This document shows, one piece after another, positions 23,296 through 30,217 of a DNA stretch of 47,137 nucleotides. A model generated the notes under the pieces. It was not told where the DNA came from and ran no database searches. It was given only the letters and a program-made list of their open reading frames with translations. A program made the position numbers and the translations under genes. Numbering within the stretch: the first letter of the stretch is position 1; every line of letters begins with the position of its first letter. The stretch is from JALZAA01 sp046724655. Its GTDB lineage: Bacteria; Actinomycetota; Acidimicrobiia; IMCC26256; JACDBD01. The DNA lies in the NCBI GenBank assembly GCA_046724655.1, contig JBKOWY010000009.1, positions 1-47,137 on the forward strand, written 5' to 3'.

Positions 23296-23308
23296 CCCAG
23301 GAGGGAAA

Positions 23309-24142
23309 TTGCTCCAAGTCGATCGATGGCCTGAACTGCGTGATCCGGTACTGGTCGTCGCGCTGTCGGGCTGGGTGGACGCCGGTCTCGCCGGCGCCGG
23401 CGCCGTTGCCGTGCTGAGCGAGCAACTCGAATCGGGAGGCGTCTTCGGTCGCGTTGATCTCACCGAGCTGGTCGACCTCCAACAGACGCGTCCGAGCGTC
23501 CATCTCGCCGACGGCGCGACACGGGAGATCACATGGCCGGCCATCGAGCTGATGGCGGGTCGCGCCGGTCGCGACGTCGTGCTATGTCGCGGCCCCGAGC
23601 CGTCGCTGCGTTGGCGCGCATTCAGTGACGAGTTCGTGCAGATGGCGCGGCGGCTGGGCGTGACCAAGATGTTCGGGCTGGGAGGGATGCCCACGCTCGC
23701 GTCACATCGACGCCCCGTGAACGTGCTCGCCACCGCGACCAACCCGTCGCTTGCAGAGGAGATCGGGGCCTGGCGCGCCGATTACGCGGGTCCCACCGGC
23801 GCGCAGACGGTGCTGCAGGTTGCGCTGGGGCACGTCGGCATCCCGGGGGTGGGCCTGTGGGCGCAGGTGCCTCACTATGTGGGCGCCACGCCCTCGCCTC
23901 CTGCCATCCGAGCCCTGCTGGCGAAGGTCGAGGATCTCGGCGGCGTGCGGACCGACCTCTCGGTCCTCGACTCACAGGCCGACGAGTACCTCGAGCGGGT
24001 GGAGGAAGGTCTCTCGGAGCGTCCCGACGTCGCCGAGATGGTCCGCAACATCGAGGCCGCCGAAGAATCGGGATCCAGCGAGCTCCCGACGGCCGAGGAG
24101 CTGGCGTCGGAAATCGAACGCTTCCTGCGCGAGCAGGGGTGA
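23309..24142 (+). CDS. PAC2 (proteasome assembly chaperone 2-like) family protein
   Basis: The TTG start at 23309 follows aggaggg with 5-nt spacing and begins LLQVDRWPELRDPVLVVALS; longer frames run into the upstream repeat and are not credible. The 277-residue protein has the PAC2 pattern: GWVDAGLAGAGAVAVLSEQL, ELVDLQQTRPSVHLADGATR, MFGLGGMPTLASHRRPVNVL, ALGHVGIPGVGLWAQVPHYV and a C-terminal helical region LPTAEELASEIERFLREQG. Actinobacterial PAC2 proteins are common, sometimes near proteasome genes; role unsettled. Preceded by the shared leader repeat. Confidence 0.85.
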   Translation: MLQVDRWPELRDPVLVVALSGWVDAGLAGAGAVAVLSEQLESGGVFGRVDLTELVDLQQTRPSVHLADGATREITWPAIELMAGRAGRDVVLCRGPEPSLRWRAFSDEFVQMARRLGVTKMFGLGGMPTLASHRRPVNVLATATNPSLAEEIGAWRADYAGPTGAQTVLQVALGHVGIPGVGLWAQVPHYVGATPSPPAIRALLAKVEDLGGVRTDLSVLDSQADEYLERVEEGLSERPDVAEMVRNIEAAEESGSSELPTAEELASEIERFLREQG

Positions 24143-24184
24143 GACGCCCGCGGATCGGGATGGAACGCCGGCGGAAGACGACAC

Positions 24185-24233
24185 AAAAAGGGCGAGCCGA
24201 CGGACCGGGGCAGGGACGGCCCGCCGGCTCACC
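24185..24233 (-). terminator. Strong intrinsic terminator, minus strand
   Basis: On the minus strand, plus-strand bases 24218-24233 pair with 24191-24206. The stem is 16 bp with a few G-U pairs and an 11-nt loop, followed by c-ttttt (24189-24185). On the plus strand there is no T-run, so it does not serve the PAC2 gene canonically. Confidence 0.7.
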
Positions 24234-24350
24234 ACCTTGGGATCCCAGGCTGACAGGACCGCTGCCCAGGATGCCGCGTTCTACGCCTTACACGCGCATC
24301 CCCCGAAGGGGGTCGTGCCGGGGAGAGTTCCCCCCTGTCAGGCCGAGTAA
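24185..24350 (-). ncRNA. Candidate structured small RNA (minus strand)
   Basis: This lies between two plus-strand genes. Reading the minus strand, an 8-bp closing stem (plus-strand ctgacagg 24250-24257 with cctgtcag 24334-24341) encloses two hairpins: ccccc-gaa-ggggg (24296-24308) and gggga-gagt-tcccc (about 24320-24333). A strong intrinsic terminator for the minus strand follows. No minus-strand protein gene lies upstream, so the terminator implies a short transcript starting within 24235-24440. I could not match it to SRP RNA, 6S, tmRNA or a known riboswitch. The 5' end is unknown. Confidence 0.4.
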
Positions 24351-24441
24351 ACCACGAACTGCGCCGTCCGGAAAGCCCAATATTTCCGGGCTCGGAAGAG
24401 GGGGCGGGTCCCGGCAGTAGAAAACAGTAGAAAGTGAACTC

Positions 24442-24747
24442 ATGAGCATCGTGCGCATCAACGCCATCACCGTGCCCGGCGAACGGGCCGAAGAGTTCGA
24501 GCAGCGGTTCGCCGCCCGCGCCGGTGAGGTCTCGAAGGCACCCGGCTTCGAGGCTTTCGAGCTCCTGCGGCCGGTCGACGATCGCGCCACCTACCTCGTC
24601 TACACGCGGTGGCGCTCGGAGGACGACTTCCAGGCGTGGGTGAACAGCCCCGCGTTCCAGCACGGCCACAAATCGCACAACAAAAGCGGGCCGGTCGGCA
24701 CCGCGAGCGAGCTGTGGTCCTTCGACGTGATCCAGCACGAGGAATGA
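24442..24747 (+). CDS. MhuD-like haem-degrading monooxygenase (ABM fold)
   Basis: The 101-residue protein starts MSIVRINAITVPGERAEEFE. It aligns by eye with mycobacterial MhuD: Asn at position 7 (RINAI), the PGF-x-x-FELLRPV strand, W in FQAWVNSPAF and the haem-ligand His in HGHKSH. These correspond to the conserved Asn/Trp/His set of IsdG/MhuD enzymes, which open haem without haem oxygenase chemistry. Expected role is iron recovery from haem. The TGA overlaps the ATG of the downstream acyl-CoA ligase by 4 nt, so they are co-translated. ATG 24442; weak Shine-Dalgarno. Confidence 0.8.
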   Translation: MSIVRINAITVPGERAEEFEQRFAARAGEVSKAPGFEAFELLRPVDDRATYLVYTRWRSEDDFQAWVNSPAFQHGHKSHNKSGPVGTASELWSFDVIQHEE

Positions 24748-26489
24748 CGGTCGACAAGGTCTCCGCGACCACCGATCCCGTCCTCGCCGGGCTCACCGGT
24801 CCGGGCGGGGCCTTCGAGATCGTCACGGAGGACGTCCTCGGAGTCCCGTTGCAGGTCTACAAGAACCGGCTCCATTCGCTTCGCGACATCATCGCGATGG
24901 CGGACGCGCGCGCCGGTGTCGACTTCCTCGTGCAAGGCGATCGGCGCGTCACGTACGACGAGTTCAACAGCTTTGTGCGGCGCGCGGCAGTGGCCCTCGA
25001 AGAGCTTGGCGTGGGTCACGGCGACCGCGTCGCGATCCTCTCCGCGAACAATGTTGAGTGGGTCGTGCTGTTCTGGGCGACAGCGGCGATCGGCGCCGTC
25101 ATCGTGCCGCTGAACGCATGGTGGAAGAGCGACGAGCTCGAGTTCGGCCTGCGCGACTCCGGCGCCAAGGTCCTGGTCTCCGACGCGAGGCGCTGGCAGG
25201 CGGTCCGGGACCTCGTCGATTCTCTCCCCGAGCTCGACCACGTCTTCGTCATGGACCTGGAAGAGGCCGACGGCGCCGCCCGACCGGGCACCGACCTGCT
25301 GGCGGACTATCCCGGCGCGCTGCCAGACGCGGGCGTCGCCGAAGACGACTTTCTCGCGATCCTGTACACGTCGGGCACGACCGGGCGGCCGAAGGGCGCC
25401 ACGCTCACGCACCGCCAGGCCCTCGCGAACCTCCAGAACATCTTTTGCCTCGGTGTTGCCAACGCGAGTCGCGGCGGCGATGCCGCGCCCGAGCTCAGCA
25501 GCGATATCCAGTCGGCGACGCTGCTCGTCGTCCCGCTCTTCCACGTCACCGGATGTCTTTCGACGATGATGCTCTGCTACGCCTCCGGCGCGAAGCTCGT
25601 GCTCATGCCGCCGGGCCGCTTCGACCCGGACGCGGCAATGGCGACGATCGAGCGTGAGAAGGTCACCGGGTTCGGCGGTGTGCCGACGATCATGTGGCGC
25701 GTTGTCGAATCACCGAACTTCGAACGGTATGACCTCTCGACCGTCGTGCGGGTCAGCTATGGCGGTGCACCAGCGGCAGCGGAGCTCGTGCAGCGCATTC
25801 ACGAACGATTCCCGAGGGTGCGCAAGACGCTCGCCACCGCCTACGGCCTGACCGAGAGCGCGTCGGTCGCGACCTCCAACACCGGCGACGACTACCGGAC
25901 GCACCCCGACTCCGTCGGCCGTCCTGCCCCGACCGTCGAGATCCAGGTGGTCGACGCGGACGGCGAGCCGGTGCCCGTCGGCGAGCCGGGTGAGATCTGG
26001 CTGCGGGGACCGACGATCATGCGGCGCGGGTACTGGAACCGGCCCGACGCGACGGCCGAGGCCATCACGCCTGAGGGATGGTTCCGTAGCGGCGACATCG
26101 GTCGCTTCGACGAGGAGGGGTTCCTCTACCTCGTCGACCGCCAGAAGGACATGATCATCCGCGGCGGCGAGAACGTGTACTGCGTCGAGGTCGAGGAAGT
26201 TCTCTTCGAGCATCCCGACGTCGTCGACGCCGCCGTCGTCGGGGTGCCACACAAGGTGCTGGGTGAGGAGGTCAAAGCGGTCGTGCAGCTGAAACCGGGG
26301 GCGAGCGCGACCGTGGAAACCATCCGCGCCCACTGCGCGAACCGGCTCGCCGATTTCAAGGTCCCCGCACACGTCGAGCTGCGCGACGAGCCGCTGCCGC
26401 GTAACCCGGCGGGCAAGGTGCTGAAGAGCCTCCTCCGCGGCGGCGAGACCGCGTTCTCGGCGGACGCCGCCGACGACTCCGCGCTCTGA
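24744..26489 (+). CDS. AMP-dependent acyl-CoA synthetase (class I adenylate-forming)
   Basis: ATG 24744 overlaps the previous stop. The 581-residue protein has the A3 motif YTSGTTGRPKGATLTH near residue 207, HVTGCLSTMMLCYASGAKLV, A5 YGLTES near 366, A7 GWFRSGDIGRFDEEGFLYLV, A8 hinge DRQKDMIIRGGENVYCVEVE and the A10 lysine NPAGKVLK. It activates a carboxylic acid to acyl-AMP and then acyl-CoA, and belongs to the FadD/medium-chain group by its architecture. Acid substrate not known. The coupling to a haem monooxygenase is curious and may only reflect operon packing. Confidence 0.88.
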   Translation: MTVDKVSATTDPVLAGLTGPGGAFEIVTEDVLGVPLQVYKNRLHSLRDIIAMADARAGVDFLVQGDRRVTYDEFNSFVRRAAVALEELGVGHGDRVAILSANNVEWVVLFWATAAIGAVIVPLNAWWKSDELEFGLRDSGAKVLVSDARRWQAVRDLVDSLPELDHVFVMDLEEADGAARPGTDLLADYPGALPDAGVAEDDFLAILYTSGTTGRPKGATLTHRQALANLQNIFCLGVANASRGGDAAPELSSDIQSATLLVVPLFHVTGCLSTMMLCYASGAKLVLMPPGRFDPDAAMATIEREKVTGFGGVPTIMWRVVESPNFERYDLSTVVRVSYGGAPAAAELVQRIHERFPRVRKTLATAYGLTESASVATSNTGDDYRTHPDSVGRPAPTVEIQVVDADGEPVPVGEPGEIWLRGPTIMRRGYWNRPDATAEAITPEGWFRSGDIGRFDEEGFLYLVDRQKDMIIRGGENVYCVEVEEVLFEHPDVVDAAVVGVPHKVLGEEVKAVVQLKPGASATVETIRAHCANRLADFKVPAHVELRDEPLPRNPAGKVLKSLLRGGETAFSADAADDSAL

Positions 26490-26548
26490 CCTTCGCCTCC
26501 GAGGCTTCGAGGCCTGCGATCGAAACGTTCCTGCTCGACACGCACAAG

Positions 26549-26887
26549 GTGTTGGGGTTCGTCGCAGTCGTCCTCAACGGAATCGCAGGCGTCGCCGCTC
26601 TCATTTCGTGGCGTGTACGGCGCTGGCGCGGACGGTGGCTGTGGATCCTGACGATCGTCGCCGAGTTGTTGTTCATGCTCGACGTCATCGCCGGCACGGT
26701 GCTCGTCGCCGCCTACAAGTTCAAGCCGCCTGGCATCCACATGTTCTACGGATTCCTCGTGTTCCTCACCGTGGGTCTTGCGTTCCAATACCGCGATGCG
26801 ATGCGCGGGCGCACCGAGCTGCTGTACGGTCTCGTCGGGCTGTTCCTCATGGGTCTCGGGATCCGAGCCGTTTTCAATGTGACGTGA
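26549..26887 (+). CDS. Four-helix small membrane protein, unknown
   Basis: From GTG 26549 the product has 112 residues with four hydrophobic segments: LGFVAVVLNGIAGVAALISW, LWILTIVAELLFMLDVIAGT, FYGFLVFLTVGLAFQYRDAM, LLYGLVGLFLMGLGIRAVF. Upstream codons in the same frame read PAIETFLLDTHK, which looks like genuine protein sequence, but no ATG/GTG/TTG precedes them. The true start is therefore uncertain. The stop overlaps the ddl start (TGATG), so the two genes are translationally coupled. Confidence 0.7.
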   Translation: MLGFVAVVLNGIAGVAALISWRVRRWRGRWLWILTIVAELLFMLDVIAGTVLVAAYKFKPPGIHMFYGFLVFLTVGLAFQYRDAMRGRTELLYGLVGLFLMGLGIRAVFNVT

Positions 26888-28023
26888 TGAATCCCCCGAC
26901 TGGTCGAGTACGCGTGCTGCTCCTGTTCGGCGGCCGCTCTGCGGAGCACGATGTCTCGCGCGTCACCGCGGTCTCGGTGGCGAAGGCGCTCGATCCCGCG
27001 CGCTACGAGGTGCTTCCTGTCGCGATCACGACCGACGGGCGGTGGCTGTTTGCCGAGGACGCTCGGCGCATGATCGAGCAGGGCCCCAAGGCACTGCCGG
27101 CCGCGCTGCCGGTGGCGGGGGAGCCCGTCTCCGACCTCGGCGACCTCGTGGCGCGGGGGGAGCACGGCGAGGTCGAAGTCCGGTCCCCACTCGATGCCGA
27201 CGTCGTGCTGCCGCTGCTGCACGGACCCTACGGCGAGGACGGCACCGTCCAGGGCCTGCTCGAGCTGGCCGGCCTGCCGTACGTCGGCTCGGGCGTCGTG
27301 GGCTCGGCGGTCGGGATGGACAAGCTGATGATGAAGCGGGCGTTCCAGGCGTGCGGCCTCCCCATCGCCCGCTACGCGTCCTTCCGCGACGGGCACGACC
27401 GGATGGCGTTCGCTGCCGAAGTGGAGGCTGAGCTCAGGTATCCGTGCTTCGTGAAGCCGGCGAACCTCGGTTCATCCGTCGGGGTCTCGAAGGCGCAGGA
27501 TCGCGCCAGCTTCGACGCCGCCCTCGACCTCGCACTGCACTTCGACGAGTGGGCCCTTGTCGAAGAGACGGTTGACGGCCGCGAGATCGAGGTCGCCGTC
27601 CTCGGTGACGACCCGCCGAAAGCGTCGCTACCGGGTGAGATCGTGCCCGGAGACGAGTTCTACTCCTACGCCGACAAGTACGAGCAGGAAGAGGCGCAGC
27701 TGCTCGCGCCGGCGCCGCTCTCACCGGAGCAGACGAACGAGGTGCGCCAGCTCGCGATTCGTGCGTTCGAAGCGTGCCGGTGCGAGGCGATGGCGCGCGT
27801 CGACTTCTTCCTCGAGGAGAACCGCGCCGGCGGCGACGGGCGAGGGTTTCTCGTGAACGAGGTGAACACGATCCCGGGCTTCGTCGGCGGCGTGTCGATG
27901 TACCCGCGCTTGTGGGAGGTGTCGGGGATCAGCTACCCGCAGTTGCTCGACCAGCTGATCGAGTTGGCGTTCGCGCGTCACGAACGACGAGCCAAGCGCG
28001 CCGGCCGCCAGCGCGACGAGTAA
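26887..28023 (+). CDS. ddl: D-alanine--D-alanine ligase
   Basis: ATG 26887 overlaps the previous TGA. The 378-residue protein is a normal-length Ddl with an N-terminal domain (RVRVLLLFGGRSAEHDVSRV), LLHGPYGEDGTVQGLLELAG near residue 110, the ATP-grasp motif KPANLGSSVGVSK near 189 and the C-terminal metal and substrate segment VNEVNTIPGFVGGVSMYPRL near 322. It joins two D-alanines for peptidoglycan stem peptides in the cytoplasm. EYDE-type lactate-ligase (vancomycin-resistance) changes are not evident: the omega-loop segment has GDEFYSYADKYEQEEAQL, consistent with D-Ala specificity. Confidence 0.95.
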   Translation: MNPPTGRVRVLLLFGGRSAEHDVSRVTAVSVAKALDPARYEVLPVAITTDGRWLFAEDARRMIEQGPKALPAALPVAGEPVSDLGDLVARGEHGEVEVRSPLDADVVLPLLHGPYGEDGTVQGLLELAGLPYVGSGVVGSAVGMDKLMMKRAFQACGLPIARYASFRDGHDRMAFAAEVEAELRYPCFVKPANLGSSVGVSKAQDRASFDAALDLALHFDEWALVEETVDGREIEVAVLGDDPPKASLPGEIVPGDEFYSYADKYEQEEAQLLAPAPLSPEQTNEVRQLAIRAFEACRCEAMARVDFFLEENRAGGDGRGFLVNEVNTIPGFVGGVSMYPRLWEVSGISYPQLLDQLIELAFARHERRAKRAGRQRDE

Positions 28024-28038
28024 GCAGGCTTTCGGAAG

Positions 28039-28275
28039 CTACAGGTTCACGACCGGGCACGTGAAGGTGCGTGTGATGCCCTCGACCGCCTGGATCTGCG
28101 AGACGACCATCTTGCCGAGGTCGTCGAGGCTGTCGGCCTCGGTCTTGACGATGACGTCGTACGGTCCTGTGACGTCGTCGGCCGACAGGACGCCCGTGAT
28201 CTTGCGGGCTTGCTCGGCGACGCTCACCGCCTTGCCGACCTCGGTCTGGATGAGAACGTACGCCGTAACGGCCAT
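28039..28275 (-). CDS. Stand-alone Lrp/AsnC ligand-binding (RAM) domain protein
   Basis: The 78-residue protein is MAVTAYVLIQTEVGKAVSVA, then AEQARKITGVLSADDVTGPY, DVIVKTEADSLDDLGKMVVS, QIQAVEGITRTFTCPVVNL. This is the beta-alpha-beta-beta-alpha-beta RAM domain without the helix-turn-helix. Stand-alone members of this kind occur in many actinobacteria and archaea and form dimers or octamers that bind amino acids; they may act as co-regulators. It is divergent from the phosphoribosyltransferase gene. Confidence 0.85.
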   Translation of the reverse strand: MAVTAYVLIQTEVGKAVSVAEQARKITGVLSADDVTGPYDVIVKTEADSLDDLGKMVVSQIQAVEGITRTFTCPVVNL

Positions 28276-28319
28276 GCGGGTCCCCCTGTGAAGCGGGCTG
28301 GGCGCGCATCGTAGCGGTC

Positions 28320-28967
28320 ATGTCCGACAACGTCTTCGCCGATCGACGCGACGCCGGGCAACGCCTTGCCGGCGCGCTCCAGAGCCGTGGGCTGACGGAG
28401 CCGGGCGCCGTCATCGCCGGGATCCCGCGAGGCGGAATCGTCGTCGCCGCAGAGATCGCGCGTGCTACTCGGTTGCCGCTCCGGGCGGTGCTGGCGGGCA
28501 AGGTCGGCGCGCCCGGCCGACCCGAGCTCGCGATCGGAGCGGTCGGACCGGACGGGACCGCGCACCTCGACGACCACCTCGTGCGCCGGTTGCGGGTCGA
28601 CCCCGACTGGATCGAGCGCGCCGTAAACACCGAGCGGTCGGTGCTCGCCGAGCGTGCGTCGAGCCTTCCGGGTGTGCTCACCGCCCCCGAGCTCGCCGGG
28701 CGCCCCGTCATCGTCGTCGACGACGGGGTCGCGACGGGGGCGACGGCGGACGCGGTCGGAACGTGGCTCGGGCACGCCGGTGCGGGCCGGCGAGTGCTTG
28801 CGCTTCCGGTCGGGCCGCCGGACACACTGCGGCGGCTGGAGGACAGATACGAGGAGATCGTGACCCTGGCCCGACCGGCCTACTTCCTTGCCGTCGGCCA
28901 GTGGTACCGCGACTTCGCCCAGACCACCGACCGCGAGGTCACCGAGCTGCTTGAAGCGCTGGCCTGA
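28320..28967 (+). CDS. Phosphoribosyltransferase-fold protein
   Basis: ATG 28320. The 215-residue protein has the PRTase fold: AVIAGIPRGGIVVAAEIARA, LRAVLAGKVGAPGRPELAIG and the PRPP loop VIVVDDGVATGATADA near residue 135. The C-terminal part, RYEEIVTLARPAYFLAVGQW, YRDFAQTTDREVTELL, is the standard ending of a widespread bacterial PRTase family often found as a stand-alone or fused to dienelactone hydrolase. Substrate base unknown. It is followed by a hairpin between convergent genes. Confidence 0.85.
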   Translation: MSDNVFADRRDAGQRLAGALQSRGLTEPGAVIAGIPRGGIVVAAEIARATRLPLRAVLAGKVGAPGRPELAIGAVGPDGTAHLDDHLVRRLRVDPDWIERAVNTERSVLAERASSLPGVLTAPELAGRPVIVVDDGVATGATADAVGTWLGHAGAGRRVLALPVGPPDTLRRLEDRYEEIVTLARPAYFLAVGQWYRDFAQTTDREVTELLEALA

Positions 28968-28972
28968 CCCGA

Positions 28973-29009
28973 TGCGTATCAACGTCGCTATGCGACGTTC
29001 AGATACGCA
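28973..29009. terminator. Long hairpin between convergent genes
   Basis: tgcgtatc (28973-28980) pairs with gatacgca (29002-29009), and aacgtcgc (28981-28988) with gcgacgtt (28992-28999). This gives a 16-bp stem with a 2-nt bulge and 3-nt loop. It lies 5 nt after the phosphoribosyltransferase stop and covers the last codons of the convergent amidohydrolase. It is probably a bidirectional terminator; there is no strong T-tract. Confidence 0.55.
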
Positions 29010-30189
29010 CCGAAGCGGTCTGTACCTCGGTGGGTAATCCGGCGCCCATGAGGTCGACGAAGTTGTCGCAGTAGAAACGCTGCTTGGCGCGTTCCGGAAG
29101 CCCGGACAGGCTCCGCTCGAACCGCCCCAGCGGATTGCGACCACCTTCGACGTGCGGATAGTCGGACGAGAACATGCAGATCTCCTCGCCAGACTGCTCG
29201 ATGATCCAGCCCGCGTCCTCGTGCGGATACGGCGTCACGCGCACCTGTCGCCGGATGTACTCGCTCGGAAGCAGTTCGAGCTGTTGGAGGCGCTCCTCGT
29301 TCTTGCGGAACGCTTCGGCGGCGGAGTCGAGCGTGCGCATGAGACCCGGCAGCCACGTACCGCCCTGCTCGATCACCCCGAAGCGAAGCGTGGGGAACCG
29401 GTCGAGCACCCGGTCGATGATCAACGTGCCGAGCACCTGCATCACCGGATACTGGATGGCGATGTAGTCCACGGAACGGAAGTTCCCGTCACCGCCGTGG
29501 AAATCGGGCACGGGCGGCAGGCCGTTCTCGAAGAGCATCGGGTCGACGAGCTGGCCGCCGCCGCCGACATGGAACACGATCGGGATGCCCGCCTCCTGCG
29601 CCTGCGCCCACACCGGGTCGAGTCCGATGTGACTGGGCGAGTGGCGGCGCGGGCTCGCCGACGCGATCAACAGCGCCTTACAGCCCATCTCGAGCGCCTC
29701 GGCCGCCATCGCCGCCGACCGCTCGAAGTCGGCCAGCGGGACGTAGCCCACGGCGAGCAGCCGCGGGTCGACGGAGCAGAAGTTGACGATGGCGCGGTTG
29801 TGCGCCCGGGCCAATCCGTAGGGAAGGTCGGTGTCGTCGCCGTGCTCGACCCGCTGCAGCGTCTTGTTCGTGAACGTGTTGAAGATGAGCTGGCTGGCGA
29901 CGCCGAGCATGTCGAGGGCGGCGGGCCGGTCCTCGGCGATGAACGACCCCGTGGCCTCGAAGTTCTTCCGTAGCCAGATGCGCTCCGCGTCGTCTCGGCG
30001 GAACTCGGGGTCTTCGTGCTGGCGACGGAAGTGCTCGACGATCTCGTAGCCGTCGTGGTCGTCCGGCAGCCGGAAGCCCACGGTGAGCTCGGCAATCCGG
30101 TCGCGCACGTCGGGATCGGCGAACTCGGTGAAGAGGTCCGGCGGCTCCATGATGTGAGCGTCGGCGTCGTGGATCACACGATCGGGCAT
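28999..30189 (-). CDS. Amidohydrolase family 2 protein (predicted TIM-barrel metal hydrolase)
   Basis: ATG 30189 follows aggagaggg. The 396-residue protein begins MPDRVIHDADAHIMEPPDLF with the HDADAH form of the HxH metal motif. It shows MLGVASQLIFNTFTNK, AVGYVPLADFERSAAMAAEA, IPIVFHVGGGGQLVDP, FPTLRFGVIEQGGTWLPGLM and MFSSDYPHVEGGRNPLGRFE with the late catalytic Asp in SSDYPH. Amidohydrolase-2 members of this size act as hydrolases or decarboxylases in aromatic or lactone catabolism. It is transcribed away from the PEPCK gene start, in the same direction, with 28 bp between PEPCK stop and its ATG, so the two may share a transcript. Confidence 0.85.
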   Translation of the reverse strand: MPDRVIHDADAHIMEPPDLFTEFADPDVRDRIAELTVGFRLPDDHDGYEIVEHFRRQHEDPEFRRDDAERIWLRKNFEATGSFIAEDRPAALDMLGVASQLIFNTFTNKTLQRVEHGDDTDLPYGLARAHNRAIVNFCSVDPRLLAVGYVPLADFERSAAMAAEALEMGCKALLIASASPRRHSPSHIGLDPVWAQAQEAGIPIVFHVGGGGQLVDPMLFENGLPPVPDFHGGDGNFRSVDYIAIQYPVMQVLGTLIIDRVLDRFPTLRFGVIEQGGTWLPGLMRTLDSAAEAFRKNEERLQQLELLPSEYIRRQVRVTPYPHEDAGWIIEQSGEEICMFSSDYPHVEGGRNPLGRFERSLSGLPERAKQRFYCDNFVDLMGAGLPTEVQTASVRI

Positions 30190-30217
30190 CGTCCCCTCTC
30201 CTGCGCGGGAGACCGTT

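Noticed and set aside
22823..23308. N-terminal extension of the PAC2 frame through the leader repeat
   Set aside because: It is antisense to the LLM gene and then translates the palindromic repeat as arginine/serine-rich peptide; the TTG with a Shine-Dalgarno at 23309 is better.
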